DNA of 10,425 nt from an uncultured Campylobacter sp. (lineage in GTDB: Bacteria; Campylobacterota; Campylobacteria; Campylobacterales; Campylobacteraceae). The first letter of the stretch is position 1. Each line of letters begins with the position of its first letter. The stretch covers positions 1 to 10,425 of the forward strand of contig NZ_CALIMQ010000322.1 of the NCBI RefSeq assembly GCF_938045535.1, read 5' to 3'. The position numbers were made by a program, and so were the translations under genes. The notes below the pieces were generated by a model. That model was not told the origin of the DNA, ran no database searches, and saw only the letters and a program-made list of their open reading frames with translations. Positions 1 to 7,106 of this stretch are shown here, piece after piece.

Positions 1-1221
1 ATCAACGATAAAATTCCGTTTAAGCTCAGCCACGTAAATTTCGGCAAACTCATTCTAATCACGCTGATTACACTATTTTTCTACTCGCTTCGTAGGCTGC
101 TTGCCAACATCATCTATTTCGTATTTAAATTCTTTAATAAAAGCTTTTCGCTGGATAGCGAAACTCTAAAAACGCAAGTAGTAGGCATCATCAAGCGTCC
201 GATGGGTATTTTACTGATCGCTTATTCAGTTGATATCTGTCTTAGTATATTTTATTATCCGGCGCCTGTGCCGATAAAATTTGCAAATTTATTCTCGATC
301 GTTTACGTGGTACTTTGGGCATGGCTCATCATCGAAATCATCGATGGTTACGGTATTGTTGTGCTTGGAAACATCACGAAAAAAGGCGTCAGAAAAGATA
401 TCATAAATCTGGTTGTTAAAATTCTATACGTCATCGTAATCATCATCGCCGCACTTTTAGTGCTAAAGCGTCTGGGCTTTGACATCTCGGCGCTTATGGC
501 ATCTCTTGGAATCGGCGGACTTGCGATCGCGTTTGCGACCAAGGACATCATCGCGAATTTCTTCTCATCCGTGATGCTATTGTTTGATAACTCGTTCTCG
601 CAAGGTGATTGGGTCGTATTAGGAGACATAGAAGGAAACGTCGTAGAAACAGGCTTCAGAAAGACGACGATCAGAACCTTTGACAACGCTCTTGTTTTTG
701 TGCCGAATTCCAACATAATGGCGCAAAATATCAAAAACTGGAGCCGCAGGAAGGTAGGGCGGAATTTAAAGCTTACCGTGGGCGTCGAATATGGTGCGAG
801 CACGGCTCAACTGCGAAAGTGCGTAAACGACATAAAAGAGATGTTAAAATCTCACCCAGGCATCGCTCAATCTGCCGATACAGCGCTAAATTCTAAAGAT
901 TTTCGTATGCGCTATAGACAGAACATGGTTTCTATCGACGATTTAGCGGGCTATAAAAGCACCATGTTCGTGGCGCTAGATAGCTTTGGCGATTCGTCCA
1001 TTAATATTTTAGTTTACTGCTTCACAAAAACCGTAATATGGGCAAATTTCATCCAAACGAAAGAGGATGTTTTATTTAAAATAATGGAGATCGTGGAGCA
1101 AAACGGACTATCGTTTGCCTTCCCATCGCAGAGCGTTTATATCGAAAATATCCCGGAAATAGCAAGCGAATGCGTAAAATCAAAAGTAAATTCCAACGAC
1201 AAAGGAGAGCAAAATGGCTGA
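1..1221 (+). CDS. MscS-family mechanosensitive ion channel, 5' end outside window
   Basis: This gene encodes an inner-membrane small-conductance mechanosensitive channel that releases solutes on hypo-osmotic shock. The frame is open from base 1, so the ATG at 202 is internal and the true start lies upstream; 406 residues are visible. Several hydrophobic helices precede the pore helix, which is Gly/Ala-rich (ASLGIGGLAIAFATKDI, near residues 165-182). The Asn-Phe-Phe bend and the beta-domain signature follow (DNSFSQGDWVVLGDIEG, then TTIRTFDNALVFVPNS). The alpha/beta cage domain is also present, ending in FAFPSQSVYIE. With extra N-terminal helices the protein is longer than E. coli MscS (286 residues) and resembles the larger multi-helix MscS relatives. 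The stop overlaps the following acidic ORF by 8 nt, which suggests co-translation. Family assignment is secure; the exact subfamily cannot be judged without the N-terminus. Confidence 0.93.
   Translation: MNDKIPFKLSHVNFGKLILITLITLFFYSLRRLLANIIYFVFKFFNKSFSLDSETLKTQVVGIIKRPMGILLIAYSVDICLSIFYYPAPVPIKFANLFSIVYVVLWAWLIIEIIDGYGIVVLGNITKKGVRKDIINLVVKILYVIVIIIAALLVLKRLGFDISALMASLGIGGLAIAFATKDIIANFFSSVMLLFDNSFSQGDWVVLGDIEGNVVETGFRKTTIRTFDNALVFVPNSNIMAQNIKNWSRRKVGRNLKLTVGVEYGASTAQLRKCVNDIKEMLKSHPGIAQSADTALNSKDFRMRYRQNMVSIDDLAGYKSTMFVALDSFGDSSINILVYCFTKTVIWANFIQTKEDVLFKIMEIVEQNGLSFAFPSQSVYIENIPEIASECVKSKVNSNDKGEQNG
1202..1207 (+). promoter_or_regulatory. Ribosome binding site for the acidic 57-residue ORF
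   Basis: AAGGAG lies inside the last codons of the MscS gene, six bases before the ATG at 1214. It is a near-ideal Shine-Dalgarno sequence. It is the main evidence that the short overlapping acidic ORF is really translated. Confidence 0.75.
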
Positions 1222-1387
1222 TTTCGATGACTTCGAAGACGAAGAGTTCGATGAGGACGAATACGAGGACGATGATCTAATCGGAGGCGACGAGAGTTAC
1301 AACTACAACTACGACGAGGACGATTACAGCTACGAAGACGACGATGGTTTCAACGATTATAGCGATTTGGACAGCGAGGATTATTAG
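1214..1387 (+). CDS. Small, extremely acidic protein (57 aa), unrecognised
   Basis: I do not recognise this protein. It has 57 residues: 30 are Asp or Glu (20 D, 10 E), 8 are Tyr, 4 are Phe, and there is no Lys, Arg or His. It starts MADFDDFEDEEFDED and ends DLDSEDY. No membrane segment or signal peptide is visible; it is probably disordered and strongly negative at neutral pH. The start is supported by AAGGAG six bases upstream. It overlaps the MscS gene by 8 nt, and its TAG shares one base with the GTG start of the superoxide dismutase homologue, so it is the middle gene of a tightly coupled trio. Metal or cation buffering, or masking of a basic partner, would fit the composition, but these are guesses. 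An alternative is that a +1 frameshift near 1210-1221 appends it to the channel as an acidic tail. Confidence 0.72.
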   Translation: MADFDDFEDEEFDEDEYEDDDLIGGDESYNYNYDEDDYSYEDDDGFNDYSDLDSEDY

Positions 1388-2118
1388 TGTTTAGATCCAG
1401 GGCATTGCCTTTTGATCCGCGCGCGAATAAAATCGCTAGCCTGCAAAGCTTAAAATTTCACCACGGCGGGCTTTGCGAGGACTACGTCTCCACCCTAAAT
1501 CGAGACATTGCGGATACGCCGATACAAAACGCGGATCTTTTTACGATCATTACGCAGTCTTTCAGGGAGGCGCACGGCGAGGAGTGCGAGTTTTCGCAAA
1601 TTTCAAAGCTTTATAAAATTTGCCTAGGTTTTAGCCGTATTTTTAACAACGCCTCTGAAATTTACAACCACGATTTTTACTTCGACTGTATCGCGCAGCC
1701 AAGCGAGCCTAGCGGCGAGCTCGCGGACGCTTTAGCTCAGGCTTTCGGCGGGATGGAAAATTTTAAAAGCGAGTTTTTAAAGCGCGCACTGGGGCTTTTC
1801 GGTAGCGGCTGGTGCTGGCTCACGTGCGACGAGCGCGGCGCAAATTTAGAAATCATCACGACGCAAAATGCGGACACGCCGATCGTGCATGGTAAAATTC
1901 CGCTTTTAGCCTGCGATCTTTGGGAGCACGCCTATTATGCCGATCATCAAAATGCGCGCAAGTTCTACGTGGAGAGCTTCTTGCATTTTGCCGACTTCGG
2001 CTTCGCAAGCGACGCCTACTTCCAGGCGAAAAAGCAAGGACTTGACTCCGTAAAGCTCTACATCAGCGAGCTTCACCCCGCCGCATCTTCGCGCTGCGAT
2101 TGCGGCTGTTGCGGGTAG
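1387..2118 (+). CDS. Divergent Fe/Mn-type superoxide dismutase homologue with Cys-rich tail
   Basis: The protein has 243 residues and the Fe/Mn superoxide dismutase fold. The four metal ligands align with E. coli SodB: H25 (FHHGG), H95 (YNHDFYF), D177 and H181 (CDLWEHAYY). FGSGWCWL and the second-sphere Tyr (Y33) are kept. Three things are unusual. The SodB Gln69 position is Glu (E91), and the alternative MnSOD Gln position is Ala. The gateway His30 position is Leu (L29). About 20 extra residues sit before the second ligand (roughly 60-82). After the epsilonproteobacterial-type C-terminus (LYISELHP) comes a tail ending CDCGCCG; eleven Cys occur in all. The GTG start overlaps the upstream stop by one base and has GAGG 6 bases upstream, so it is probably expressed by coupling. 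The fold is confident; dismutase activity is not, because the proton-relay Gln is missing. I therefore do not call it sodB. Confidence 0.85.
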   Translation: MFRSRALPFDPRANKIASLQSLKFHHGGLCEDYVSTLNRDIADTPIQNADLFTIITQSFREAHGEECEFSQISKLYKICLGFSRIFNNASEIYNHDFYFDCIAQPSEPSGELADALAQAFGGMENFKSEFLKRALGLFGSGWCWLTCDERGANLEIITTQNADTPIVHGKIPLLACDLWEHAYYADHQNARKFYVESFLHFADFGFASDAYFQAKKQGLDSVKLYISELHPAASSRCDCGCCG

Positions 2119-2384
2119 ATTTGGGTTTTTGCTGCGCAAACTTTAGCGCTGCGGATTTTCGGTTCTCTATGCCCGCCGCGCGCTAAATTTCAAGCGCCTT
2201 CCGCTTCTTGGCGTCTATATTTTGCCTCGCGAATACTGCATCGTATCGCCCGTGGCGTCGCGAGACCTTAGGCTTGCTATCTCGCCGTATAAAATTTACG
2301 TGGATTTTGATCTTGAGCTCATTTGGCGTCCACGGATTAAAATTTAAGATTTTTAATTTGAAGTTTGCTTGACTATAGTTCACC

Positions 2385-2943
2385 GCTCGTTACGCGCCAA
2401 ATTCCGAGTGCTTCTCCTTTTCAGCGCTTATATCTTGTGCGTAAATACCACGTTGCACGGACTCCTATACGAAATTTAGCTCTATCTGACTCTGCTTTCT
2501 TAAAATTTTTGCCACCCGCGCATTGAAATTTAACGCTACGAGCGAACACCACGCAAAATTTTAAAGTTGCAAATAAGCCCATGAAATTTTCATACCGAAA
2601 TAAGCAGCGCATTCTTTGCTTCCGTAATTATATAGAGAGGCACTCTCTGCCTCCCTGCTTTGTTCACCCATGCCCTATTCGTAAAATTTTGTTTAGTAAA
2701 GCGGTCGGCAAATTTTAAAATATCAGCTAGATTAAATTTGCCGCGCCAAAGACAAGGTCGCGGTAAATTTGAAATTTGGACCTGAATAGTACGGATTGCG
2801 GCTTGCGAACCGCGGGCTAAATTTAACAAAATTTGATCGTCAAATTTTACTTTTTGGCAGTTAAAATTTTTAGCGTCGTTTCGGCTTAAAATTTCGCTTT
2901 AAATTTTAAAAATTTGCACCGCGCCAAAGTTGCTCGTTACGCG
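2385..2943. repeat. Dispersed short direct repeats in the intergenic region
   Basis: GCTCGTTACGCG occurs at 2385-2396 and again at 2932-2943. CCGCGCCAAAG occurs at 2741-2751 and 2919-2929, each time preceded by AAATTTG. In the second location the two words are adjacent. Exact 11-12 bp matches within 1.4 kb are unlikely to be mere chance but are short; they may be remnants of a larger repeat family shared with the array to the right. Confidence 0.4.
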
Positions 2944-3225
2944 AAAAAGACAAGCCGCATCGAAACCAAGCTATGCTACGTCGGGCGTACCTGCGCGTTA
3001 TGTGTGCCAAAATACAGCGTGAAATTTTAACCGCATCGGCTCAAATCACGCGGCAAGTTGCGCTGCACGAGACCTCATCAAATGCAGCAGCCGTATTCGC
3101 GTGCCGTGTAAAGCCGCTCGGCGTAGAATTTTACTCGTTTAAACGTAGCACGTCGCTATACAAATACAAAGCCGCATCATTTAAAGACGGCACTTGACGG
3201 CGCGGTATGTATAGCCGAAAACAGA

Positions 3226-3500
3226 TGCTCAAGGTCACGCTCGCTTAAAATTTAAAGCTGCACTTCAAAAATAAAGCCATGCTCACTCGAAGCGCAAAGC
3301 CTCGTCTCTTTAAAGTGCGGAGCCGCGTCTTAATCAAATGTTAGAGACGTGAAGCAGAAATCAATCGAAACGCGAAGTCATGTCTATTTAAAGTGTAGAG
3401 CTGCGCCTAATCAAATTTACAATTGCGCTCGCTCAAGGCACGAAACCGTTCCGCTCAAAAATATTGCGCCTACAAAATGCAAAACCGCGTCTACTCAAAA
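3226..3500. repeat. Degenerate ~23-bp tandem repeat array
   Basis: About a dozen imperfect units lie in tandem. The plus-strand core is approximately AAAGCCGCGTCTACTCAAA; on the minus strand it reads TTTGAGTAGACGCGGCTTT. Equivalent positions in successive units fall at 3275, 3298, 3321, then 3353, 3376, 3399, mostly exactly 23 bp apart, with a few units of 16-22 or 31 bp. Superimposed on this, 3283-3340 and 3361-3417 form a longer duplication, 78 bp apart, with about 45 of 58 positions matching by hand count. Weaker copies of the core appear further left (near 2952, 3029, 3112 and 3170). The units are too degenerate, and lack unique spacers, to be a CRISPR array. Confidence 0.6.
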
Positions 3501-3555
3501 TTTTAAACCTTTTTAAAATTTCAAATTCACTTAAAATTTTAAAATTTAGACCGCT

Positions 3556-4767
3556 TTACTCCCTCGCTAGTCCGTTTTTATCGGATTTATCGCTGATTAG
3601 TTTGCCCGCTTCGTCGTATTTTTTGACGCGCACGAGCCTGCCGCGCTCAAACTCGCCCTCGGCTTCGAGCTTGCCGTCTGCGTAGTAGTGCTTCGCCGTG
3701 CCCGTCTCGAGCCCATCCTTGAACGTCACTCTAGCCTTGAGCGCGCCGTTTTCGTGATATGTTTCGTATAGCCCGTGTTTGCGTCCGTCTCTAAACATTA
3801 CCTTCGCCGCAAGCGCACCGCTTGCGTAGTATTGCCGCGCCTCGCCCGTTTGGCTGTCGCGCTTGAACTCGTATTCGCCCTGTAGTGTGCCGCCCCTGTA
3901 GTATTCGTGCACGGTGCCGTCGCGCTCGCCGTCTTTGAAATTTTCGATTACACGCGTCTTACCGTCCTCGTAAAACCACTTCCAAACGCCCTGTTTGCGG
4001 TCATCCTTGTATGCGCCCGTCTGCTTTAGCGCGCCGCTTTCGTAGTACCATTTTTCCGTGCCTTGCCTCTTGCCCCCTTTATAGCTGCGCTCCCCGCGCA
4101 CTTTGCCGCTTTTATAATAATCCACGTCCTTGCCGTTTCGCAGCCCGTCCTTATACGGATGGCGCGCGCTTACTTCGCCGCTTTCGTAGTAGTCGGTGAA
4201 AACGCCCTCGCGCCTATCATTTTTATACGCGCCCTGCTGATTTAGCTTGCCGCTTCCCTGATAATACAGCTTGTAAAAACCCTCGCGCTTGCCGGCTTTG
4301 TATTCGCTCTGCGATCTCAGCTCGCCGCCGTCCGCGTAGTAGCTCTTCGCGACGCCGTCGTATAGGCCGTTTTTTAGCGGATATTCGTTTGAGGGCTTAT
4401 CTCTGCCGTCAAAGTAATTGCGCTCGCGCACCGCTGTGCCGTTCTTTACGTCGATCTCTCTGATAAGCGTCGGCGGCAGCGGCTTTGCTCTGGGGTAGAC
4501 AACGCCCATAAAATTTACGTCGTAGAGATCCTCGGCGCTATAATGCAGCACCTTGAGCGTCCCGCTATAGGGCTTGTCCGCTACGAAATACAGGACGTTT
4601 TTCAGGACCGGCTCGGGTTGCATTACGATTTTTGGCTCCAGAGCTTGCGCGCCTAGCGCCAAAAACGGAAGCAGAAGCAGGAACTTTAATGCGCTTGAAA
4701 AGCTAAAATTTCGCATTAAATTTAAGCCCAAATTGAGCGAATTTTGCGCGGCTTTGCAGGTTTTCAT
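3556..4767 (-). CDS. Exported MORN-like repeat protein (YwqK-type 'toxin-antitoxin repeat' family)
   Basis: The protein has 403 residues. The N-terminus has a basic stretch, then a hydrophobic core (FLLLLPFLALGA, about 29-40) and a likely signal peptidase site after AQA (residue 42), so it should reach the periplasm or the surface. Residues about 135-390 are eleven repeats of 23-25 residues with the pattern YYxSGKLxxxxxYKDGKRxG. Tyr pairs start at 143, 168, 193, 217, 241, 265 (as FY), 289, 313, 337 (as YH) and 361, ending with a degenerate unit at 384. This is the MORN_2-like repeat often annotated as YwqK family antitoxin; I see no toxin partner, so that name should not be taken literally. 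The start at 4767 has AAGGA about 8 bases upstream; the in-frame ATG at 4716 has none. The role is unknown; the repeats suggest a beta-hairpin solenoid used for binding. Confidence 0.88.
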   Translation of the reverse strand: MKTCKAAQNSLNLGLNLMRNFSFSSALKFLLLLPFLALGAQALEPKIVMQPEPVLKNVLYFVADKPYSGTLKVLHYSAEDLYDVNFMGVVYPRAKPLPPTLIREIDVKNGTAVRERNYFDGRDKPSNEYPLKNGLYDGVAKSYYADGGELRSQSEYKAGKREGFYKLYYQGSGKLNQQGAYKNDRREGVFTDYYESGEVSARHPYKDGLRNGKDVDYYKSGKVRGERSYKGGKRQGTEKWYYESGALKQTGAYKDDRKQGVWKWFYEDGKTRVIENFKDGERDGTVHEYYRGGTLQGEYEFKRDSQTGEARQYYASGALAAKVMFRDGRKHGLYETYHENGALKARVTFKDGLETGTAKHYYADGKLEAEGEFERGRLVRVKKYDEAGKLISDKSDKNGLARE

Positions 4768-4930
4768 ATTTTGCTTCCTTTGGCTCGGTTAAATTTGAAG
4801 AATTTTAAAATTTGAAGCTAAATTTTAGATAAATCCTCACGGAATTTGGGCTGCGGGCTTGGTTTATGATGCGGGCGGAGCGTAAGCCGTGCCCGTAAAC
4901 CTGTCGCGCGCTGTTTAACGGAGCCGAGCG

Positions 4931-5449
4931 CTAAATTTCGGCGCGATTTAATATTTCCGCGACGATTGCCCACTCGCGCACGAGCCTTTCAAAGCTAAAA
5001 TTTGCGTTTGCCGGGCTAGTCGAGGGTAGCTTGACGGGCTCTTTGCCGGTTGCGTTTAAAATTTGAGTTTTTAGGTATTTTTCGCAGATTTCATGCGCTT
5101 TGCCGCCGTTTGCGAACACCTGCACGATGCGTGCGCCGCTAAAGATCGGCTCTAAATTTGCAGGCACGACGGCGGTCATTTTGGCGTCGCTCGAGCCCTT
5201 GATTTCGCAGCAGATCGCCGCGTCGTAGACGGCGATGCCGCGGGCGAGCAGGAATTTTATCTTTTCGTCCATGCTCGCAGGCGGCGGCGCGTTTAAAATT
5301 TGCGCCAGCACCCGCCAGAAGCGATTTTGCGGATTTGCGTAGTAAAAGCCCAGCTCGCGAGAAACTACGGAGGGAAAGGAGCCGAGGATTAAAATTTTAG
5401 AATTTTGATCGAAAATCGGCTTAAAAGGATGGGTTTGGGTTTTATTCAT
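4931..5449 (-). CDS. DNA-deoxyinosine (hypoxanthine) glycosylase, UDG superfamily family 6 type
   Basis: This is probably a cytoplasmic base-excision repair enzyme of the uracil-DNA glycosylase superfamily that removes hypoxanthine, the deamination product of adenine, from DNA. In its 172 residues, motif I reads LILGSFPSVVSRELGFYYAN followed by PQNRFW (21-45); N42 corresponds to the catalytic Asn described for the family-6 enzyme of Methanosarcina. Motif II is LPSTSPAN (141-148). Length and the FYY-PQNRFW signature fit the deoxyinosine glycosylase subgroup rather than Ung or Mug. No strong Shine-Dalgarno precedes the ATG at 5449. It lies 28 bp downstream of the AT-rich cassette and is transcribed in the same direction, so it may have been downstream of moeA before the cassette inserted. 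Substrate specificity is inferred from family membership. Confidence 0.87.
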   Translation of the reverse strand: MNKTQTHPFKPIFDQNSKILILGSFPSVVSRELGFYYANPQNRFWRVLAQILNAPPPASMDEKIKFLLARGIAVYDAAICCEIKGSSDAKMTAVVPANLEPIFSGARIVQVFANGGKAHEICEKYLKTQILNATGKEPVKLPSTSPANANFSFERLVREWAIVAEILNRAEI

Positions 5450-5477
5450 TTTTATGCATTTAAATATCTATAATATT

Positions 5478-5957
5478 TTAATTCTTAAAAATATTAGATA
5501 AAAATAATATATCGTCAACAACAATTTTTATAGTGAGAAAAATAAAATATAATGCAAAAAAACTTATAAAATTTAAGGCTATAATACTTTTGCATTCTAA
5601 ATTTGACACATATACGTAAATCAAATTTATAAGCAATGAAACGGATGATATAATAGTAAGGAACGCCGTATTATTAGCTAGAATTTCAGAATATTTTATA
5701 TTTGTATTGGGTATATTTTTATTGCTATCTTTTGTCAAAAGAGTTGACATTAAAAAAACCAAAAAAGCTATGATTATAGCAGTGACAGATACTAGTGATG
5801 TTGCTACATTTTCATGTTTTATACAAAATTTGATCCCAAAAAACAACAATATGCAAGTTGGTATAAGAGGCAAAAATAACTTTTTAAAATAAAAAATCTT
5901 TGTATTCATATGAATTTTTTGTCTATTTGATACATACTTTTTTATTACTTCAAACAT
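5478..5957 (-). CDS. Small four-helix membrane protein of AT-rich cassette, unrecognised
   Basis: I do not recognise this protein. Its 159 residues show four hydrophobic segments: about 27-46, 51-74, 97-117 and 124-147. A basic N-terminus precedes the first helix, and a polar loop of about 20 residues (KDSNKNIPNTNIKYSE) separates helices 2 and 3. No catalytic motif is apparent. The ATG lies one base after the TAA of the upstream 289-residue gene and has AAGGAT five bases before it, so the two genes are almost certainly one operon and translationally coupled. Base composition is very AT-rich (some 60-base lines are below 20% G+C) against roughly 50% in moeA, which suggests recent acquisition. 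A small membrane protein paired with a soluble partner is a layout seen in some phage-defence and toxin systems, but nothing in the sequence proves such a role. Confidence 0.8.
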   Translation of the reverse strand: MFEVIKKYVSNRQKIHMNTKIFYFKKLFLPLIPTCILLFFGIKFCIKHENVATSLVSVTAIIIAFLVFLMSTLLTKDSNKNIPNTNIKYSEILANNTAFLTIISSVSLLINLIYVYVSNLECKSIIALNFISFFALYFIFLTIKIVVDDILFLSNIFKN

Positions 5958-5968
5958 GTTAGATCCTT
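5958..5968 (-). promoter_or_regulatory. Ribosome binding site and stop-start junction of the AT-rich pair
   Basis: On the minus strand AAGGAT (5968-5963) lies five bases before the ATG at 5957 and overlaps the last codons and TAA of the upstream gene (stop 5961-5959, one base gap). It fixes the membrane protein's start at Met1 rather than the in-frame Met17, and argues for coupled translation. Confidence 0.7.
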
Positions 5969-6828
5969 AAAAAATGAGCCAACTGTCCATATAAAGCATC
6001 ATTATTTTGCGCACCAATTTCTATTCTTGCTGGTGCACTCCATTCGTTTGTTGTCAAGTCGTCCGAATAGCCATCAATGGAAGCAGTCTTGTTATTCATA
6101 TCTTCACACTTTATGGAATATCTTTGAATATTGTCATTAAATATCCCACAAAGCCAACTAAAAGCATTATCAAAAGTAGTATCTGCCTTGATTGAGTATT
6201 CTATTTTTCCAGAATTAATTATTTCAGCCCCATTATTTACCATATCCATATGAAATACTATTTTTTTGTTTTTTCTGGAATTATTAAAAATTTCTTCAAA
6301 ATCCGTTTGGGAAAAATCCATAACTATTTCAAAATAGTCTCGTTGAATATTATGTCTCAAAAAATATCTATCAAAAATTTCATGAATAACACCATATAAA
6401 ATTTGCTTAGAAATAGAATGATATTTATATTCCGTAGCAATTTTTGCCATATTGTCATAAGATATAATAAAAATATCAACAAAATCAACTAGACCTTGAT
6501 GTCCGTTTAAGCTACCTATAGTACTCCAATCTTGTAAATCCACTATAGTTTGACCTTCTTTTATTTTTGTATAAATCAAGCGAATCTTATATATTAACCT
6601 ATTTGTAGCGGGTATATTATAAACAATTGTTGGCTTTGTATATGTTAGTATCAACTTTTCAAAAGCGGCATTATAAAAATTATATTCATGCAACTCTGTA
6701 AAAATATCAAAATTTTCATTATTTATATTTATTTGCATAAAATCATTATCTGATATTTGTATATCAAATATATTATTTTGTATATTATTATTTTCTCTAT
6801 ATTTAAACGCATATCTTTCAAAAAGCAT
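5959..6828 (-). CDS. Soluble 289-aa protein of AT-rich cassette, unrecognised
   Basis: I do not recognise this protein. It has 289 residues, no signal peptide and no membrane segment, so it should be cytoplasmic. The N-terminal 45 residues are rich in Asn, Ile and Asp (NNNIQNNIFDIQISDNDF). The middle contains a charged helical stretch, YGVIHEIFDRYFLRH (145-159). The C-terminal part (about 165-289) looks like alternating beta strands, with W225 and W263. No nucleotide-binding P-loop, nuclease or peptidase motif stands out. The ATG at 6828 has only a weak purine stretch upstream; an in-frame ATG at 6840 is stopped after two codons. A TATAAT box about 30 bases upstream indicates it is the first gene of its transcript. 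The base composition is far more AT-rich than the surroundings and A/T-ending codons dominate, a sign of horizontal transfer. It may be the sensor or effector partner of the membrane protein; this is inference. Confidence 0.8.
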   Translation of the reverse strand: MLFERYAFKYRENNNIQNNIFDIQISDNDFMQININNENFDIFTELHEYNFYNAAFEKLILTYTKPTIVYNIPATNRLIYKIRLIYTKIKEGQTIVDLQDWSTIGSLNGHQGLVDFVDIFIISYDNMAKIATEYKYHSISKQILYGVIHEIFDRYFLRHNIQRDYFEIVMDFSQTDFEEIFNNSRKNKKIVFHMDMVNNGAEIINSGKIEYSIKADTTFDNAFSWLCGIFNDNIQRYSIKCEDMNNKTASIDGYSDDLTTNEWSAPARIEIGAQNNDALYGQLAHFLRI

Positions 6829-6858
6829 TTTTTATACCATTCTTGATATTTTTTAGCT

Positions 6859-6867
6859 ATTATAGCA
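6859..6867 (-). promoter_or_regulatory. Extended -10 promoter for the AT-rich cassette
   Basis: The minus strand reads TTTTGCTATAATAGC. TATAAT (6864-6859) is preceded by TGC, a full extended -10 (TGNTATAAT), with an AT-rich upstream tract as usual for Campylobacter sigma-70 promoters. The predicted start site near 6852 leaves a leader of about 24 nt to the ATG at 6828. The box sits inside a perfect short palindrome (GCTAT-T-ATAGC), which could be an operator or could be chance. Confidence 0.65.
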
Positions 6868-7051
6868 AAAACAATAACCTAAGTAGCTGCTTATACTAAA
6901 TTTTGTATGTTCTGTATTGGTTCGCGCCCATTATTATCAAGTAAACTTTTTTATAAATGAGCCATTATCAGCATTCGTACTATTGCGTAGAGCGTAGCGC
7001 TGACTTATTTCCACAATTTACTTAATTTCCTGCGATAGTAAAATTCTATTC

Positions 7052-7065
7052 TTAACGGCAGTTAA
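7052..7065 (-). terminator. Weak hairpin downstream of moeA
   Basis: TTAAC-GGCA-GTTAA is a perfect 5-bp stem with a 4-base loop, 42 bases beyond the moeA stop. It has no GC-rich stem and no clean T run, so a termination role is only possible. Confidence 0.2.
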
Positions 7066-7106
7066 AATTCCGTCCGCCGCCGTAACTACCGCCGAACCGC
7101 TGCACG

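Larger units (their letters stand above)
2119..3555. other. Long gene-free region rich in AAATTT words and degenerate repeats
   Basis: About 1.4 kb separates the convergently transcribed superoxide dismutase homologue and the MORN-repeat gene. Open frames here are short (under 80 codons), have poor composition and lack ribosome binding sites, so I call none. No tRNA, rRNA or transposase remnant was recognised. The sequence carries many AAATTT/AAAATTTTA words, dispersed 10-20 bp repeats in its left half, and a degenerate tandem array in its right half. No convincing GC-rich terminator hairpin with a T run was seen for either flanking gene. It may be decayed coding DNA expanded by repeats, but no ancestor is recognisable. 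Confidence 0.6.

Noticed and set aside
348..803. Open frame of 151 codons antisense to the MscS gene
   Set aside because: It lies wholly over clear MscS coding sequence, has no family resemblance and no ribosome binding site; it is a shadow of the real gene.
2634..2648. AGAGAG-GCA-CTCTCT inverted repeat
   Set aside because: The stem is only 6 bp in a gene-free stretch, with no T run and no adjacent gene end to terminate.
2973..3197. 74-codon plus-strand open frame in the gene-free region
   Set aside because: No ribosome binding site, and its composition follows the degenerate repeats rather than a protein.
3226..3500. Possible CRISPR array
   Set aside because: Units are tandem with no unique spacers, are heavily degenerate, and no cas gene is nearby.
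6937..7014. Short minus-strand frame (25 codons from a GTG) ending NADNGSFIKKFT, possible gene remnant
   Set aside because: Too short to assign; it shares only a 10-bp word (AAATGAGCCA, 6955-6964 and 5972-5981) with the 3' end of the 289-residue gene, which could be chance.
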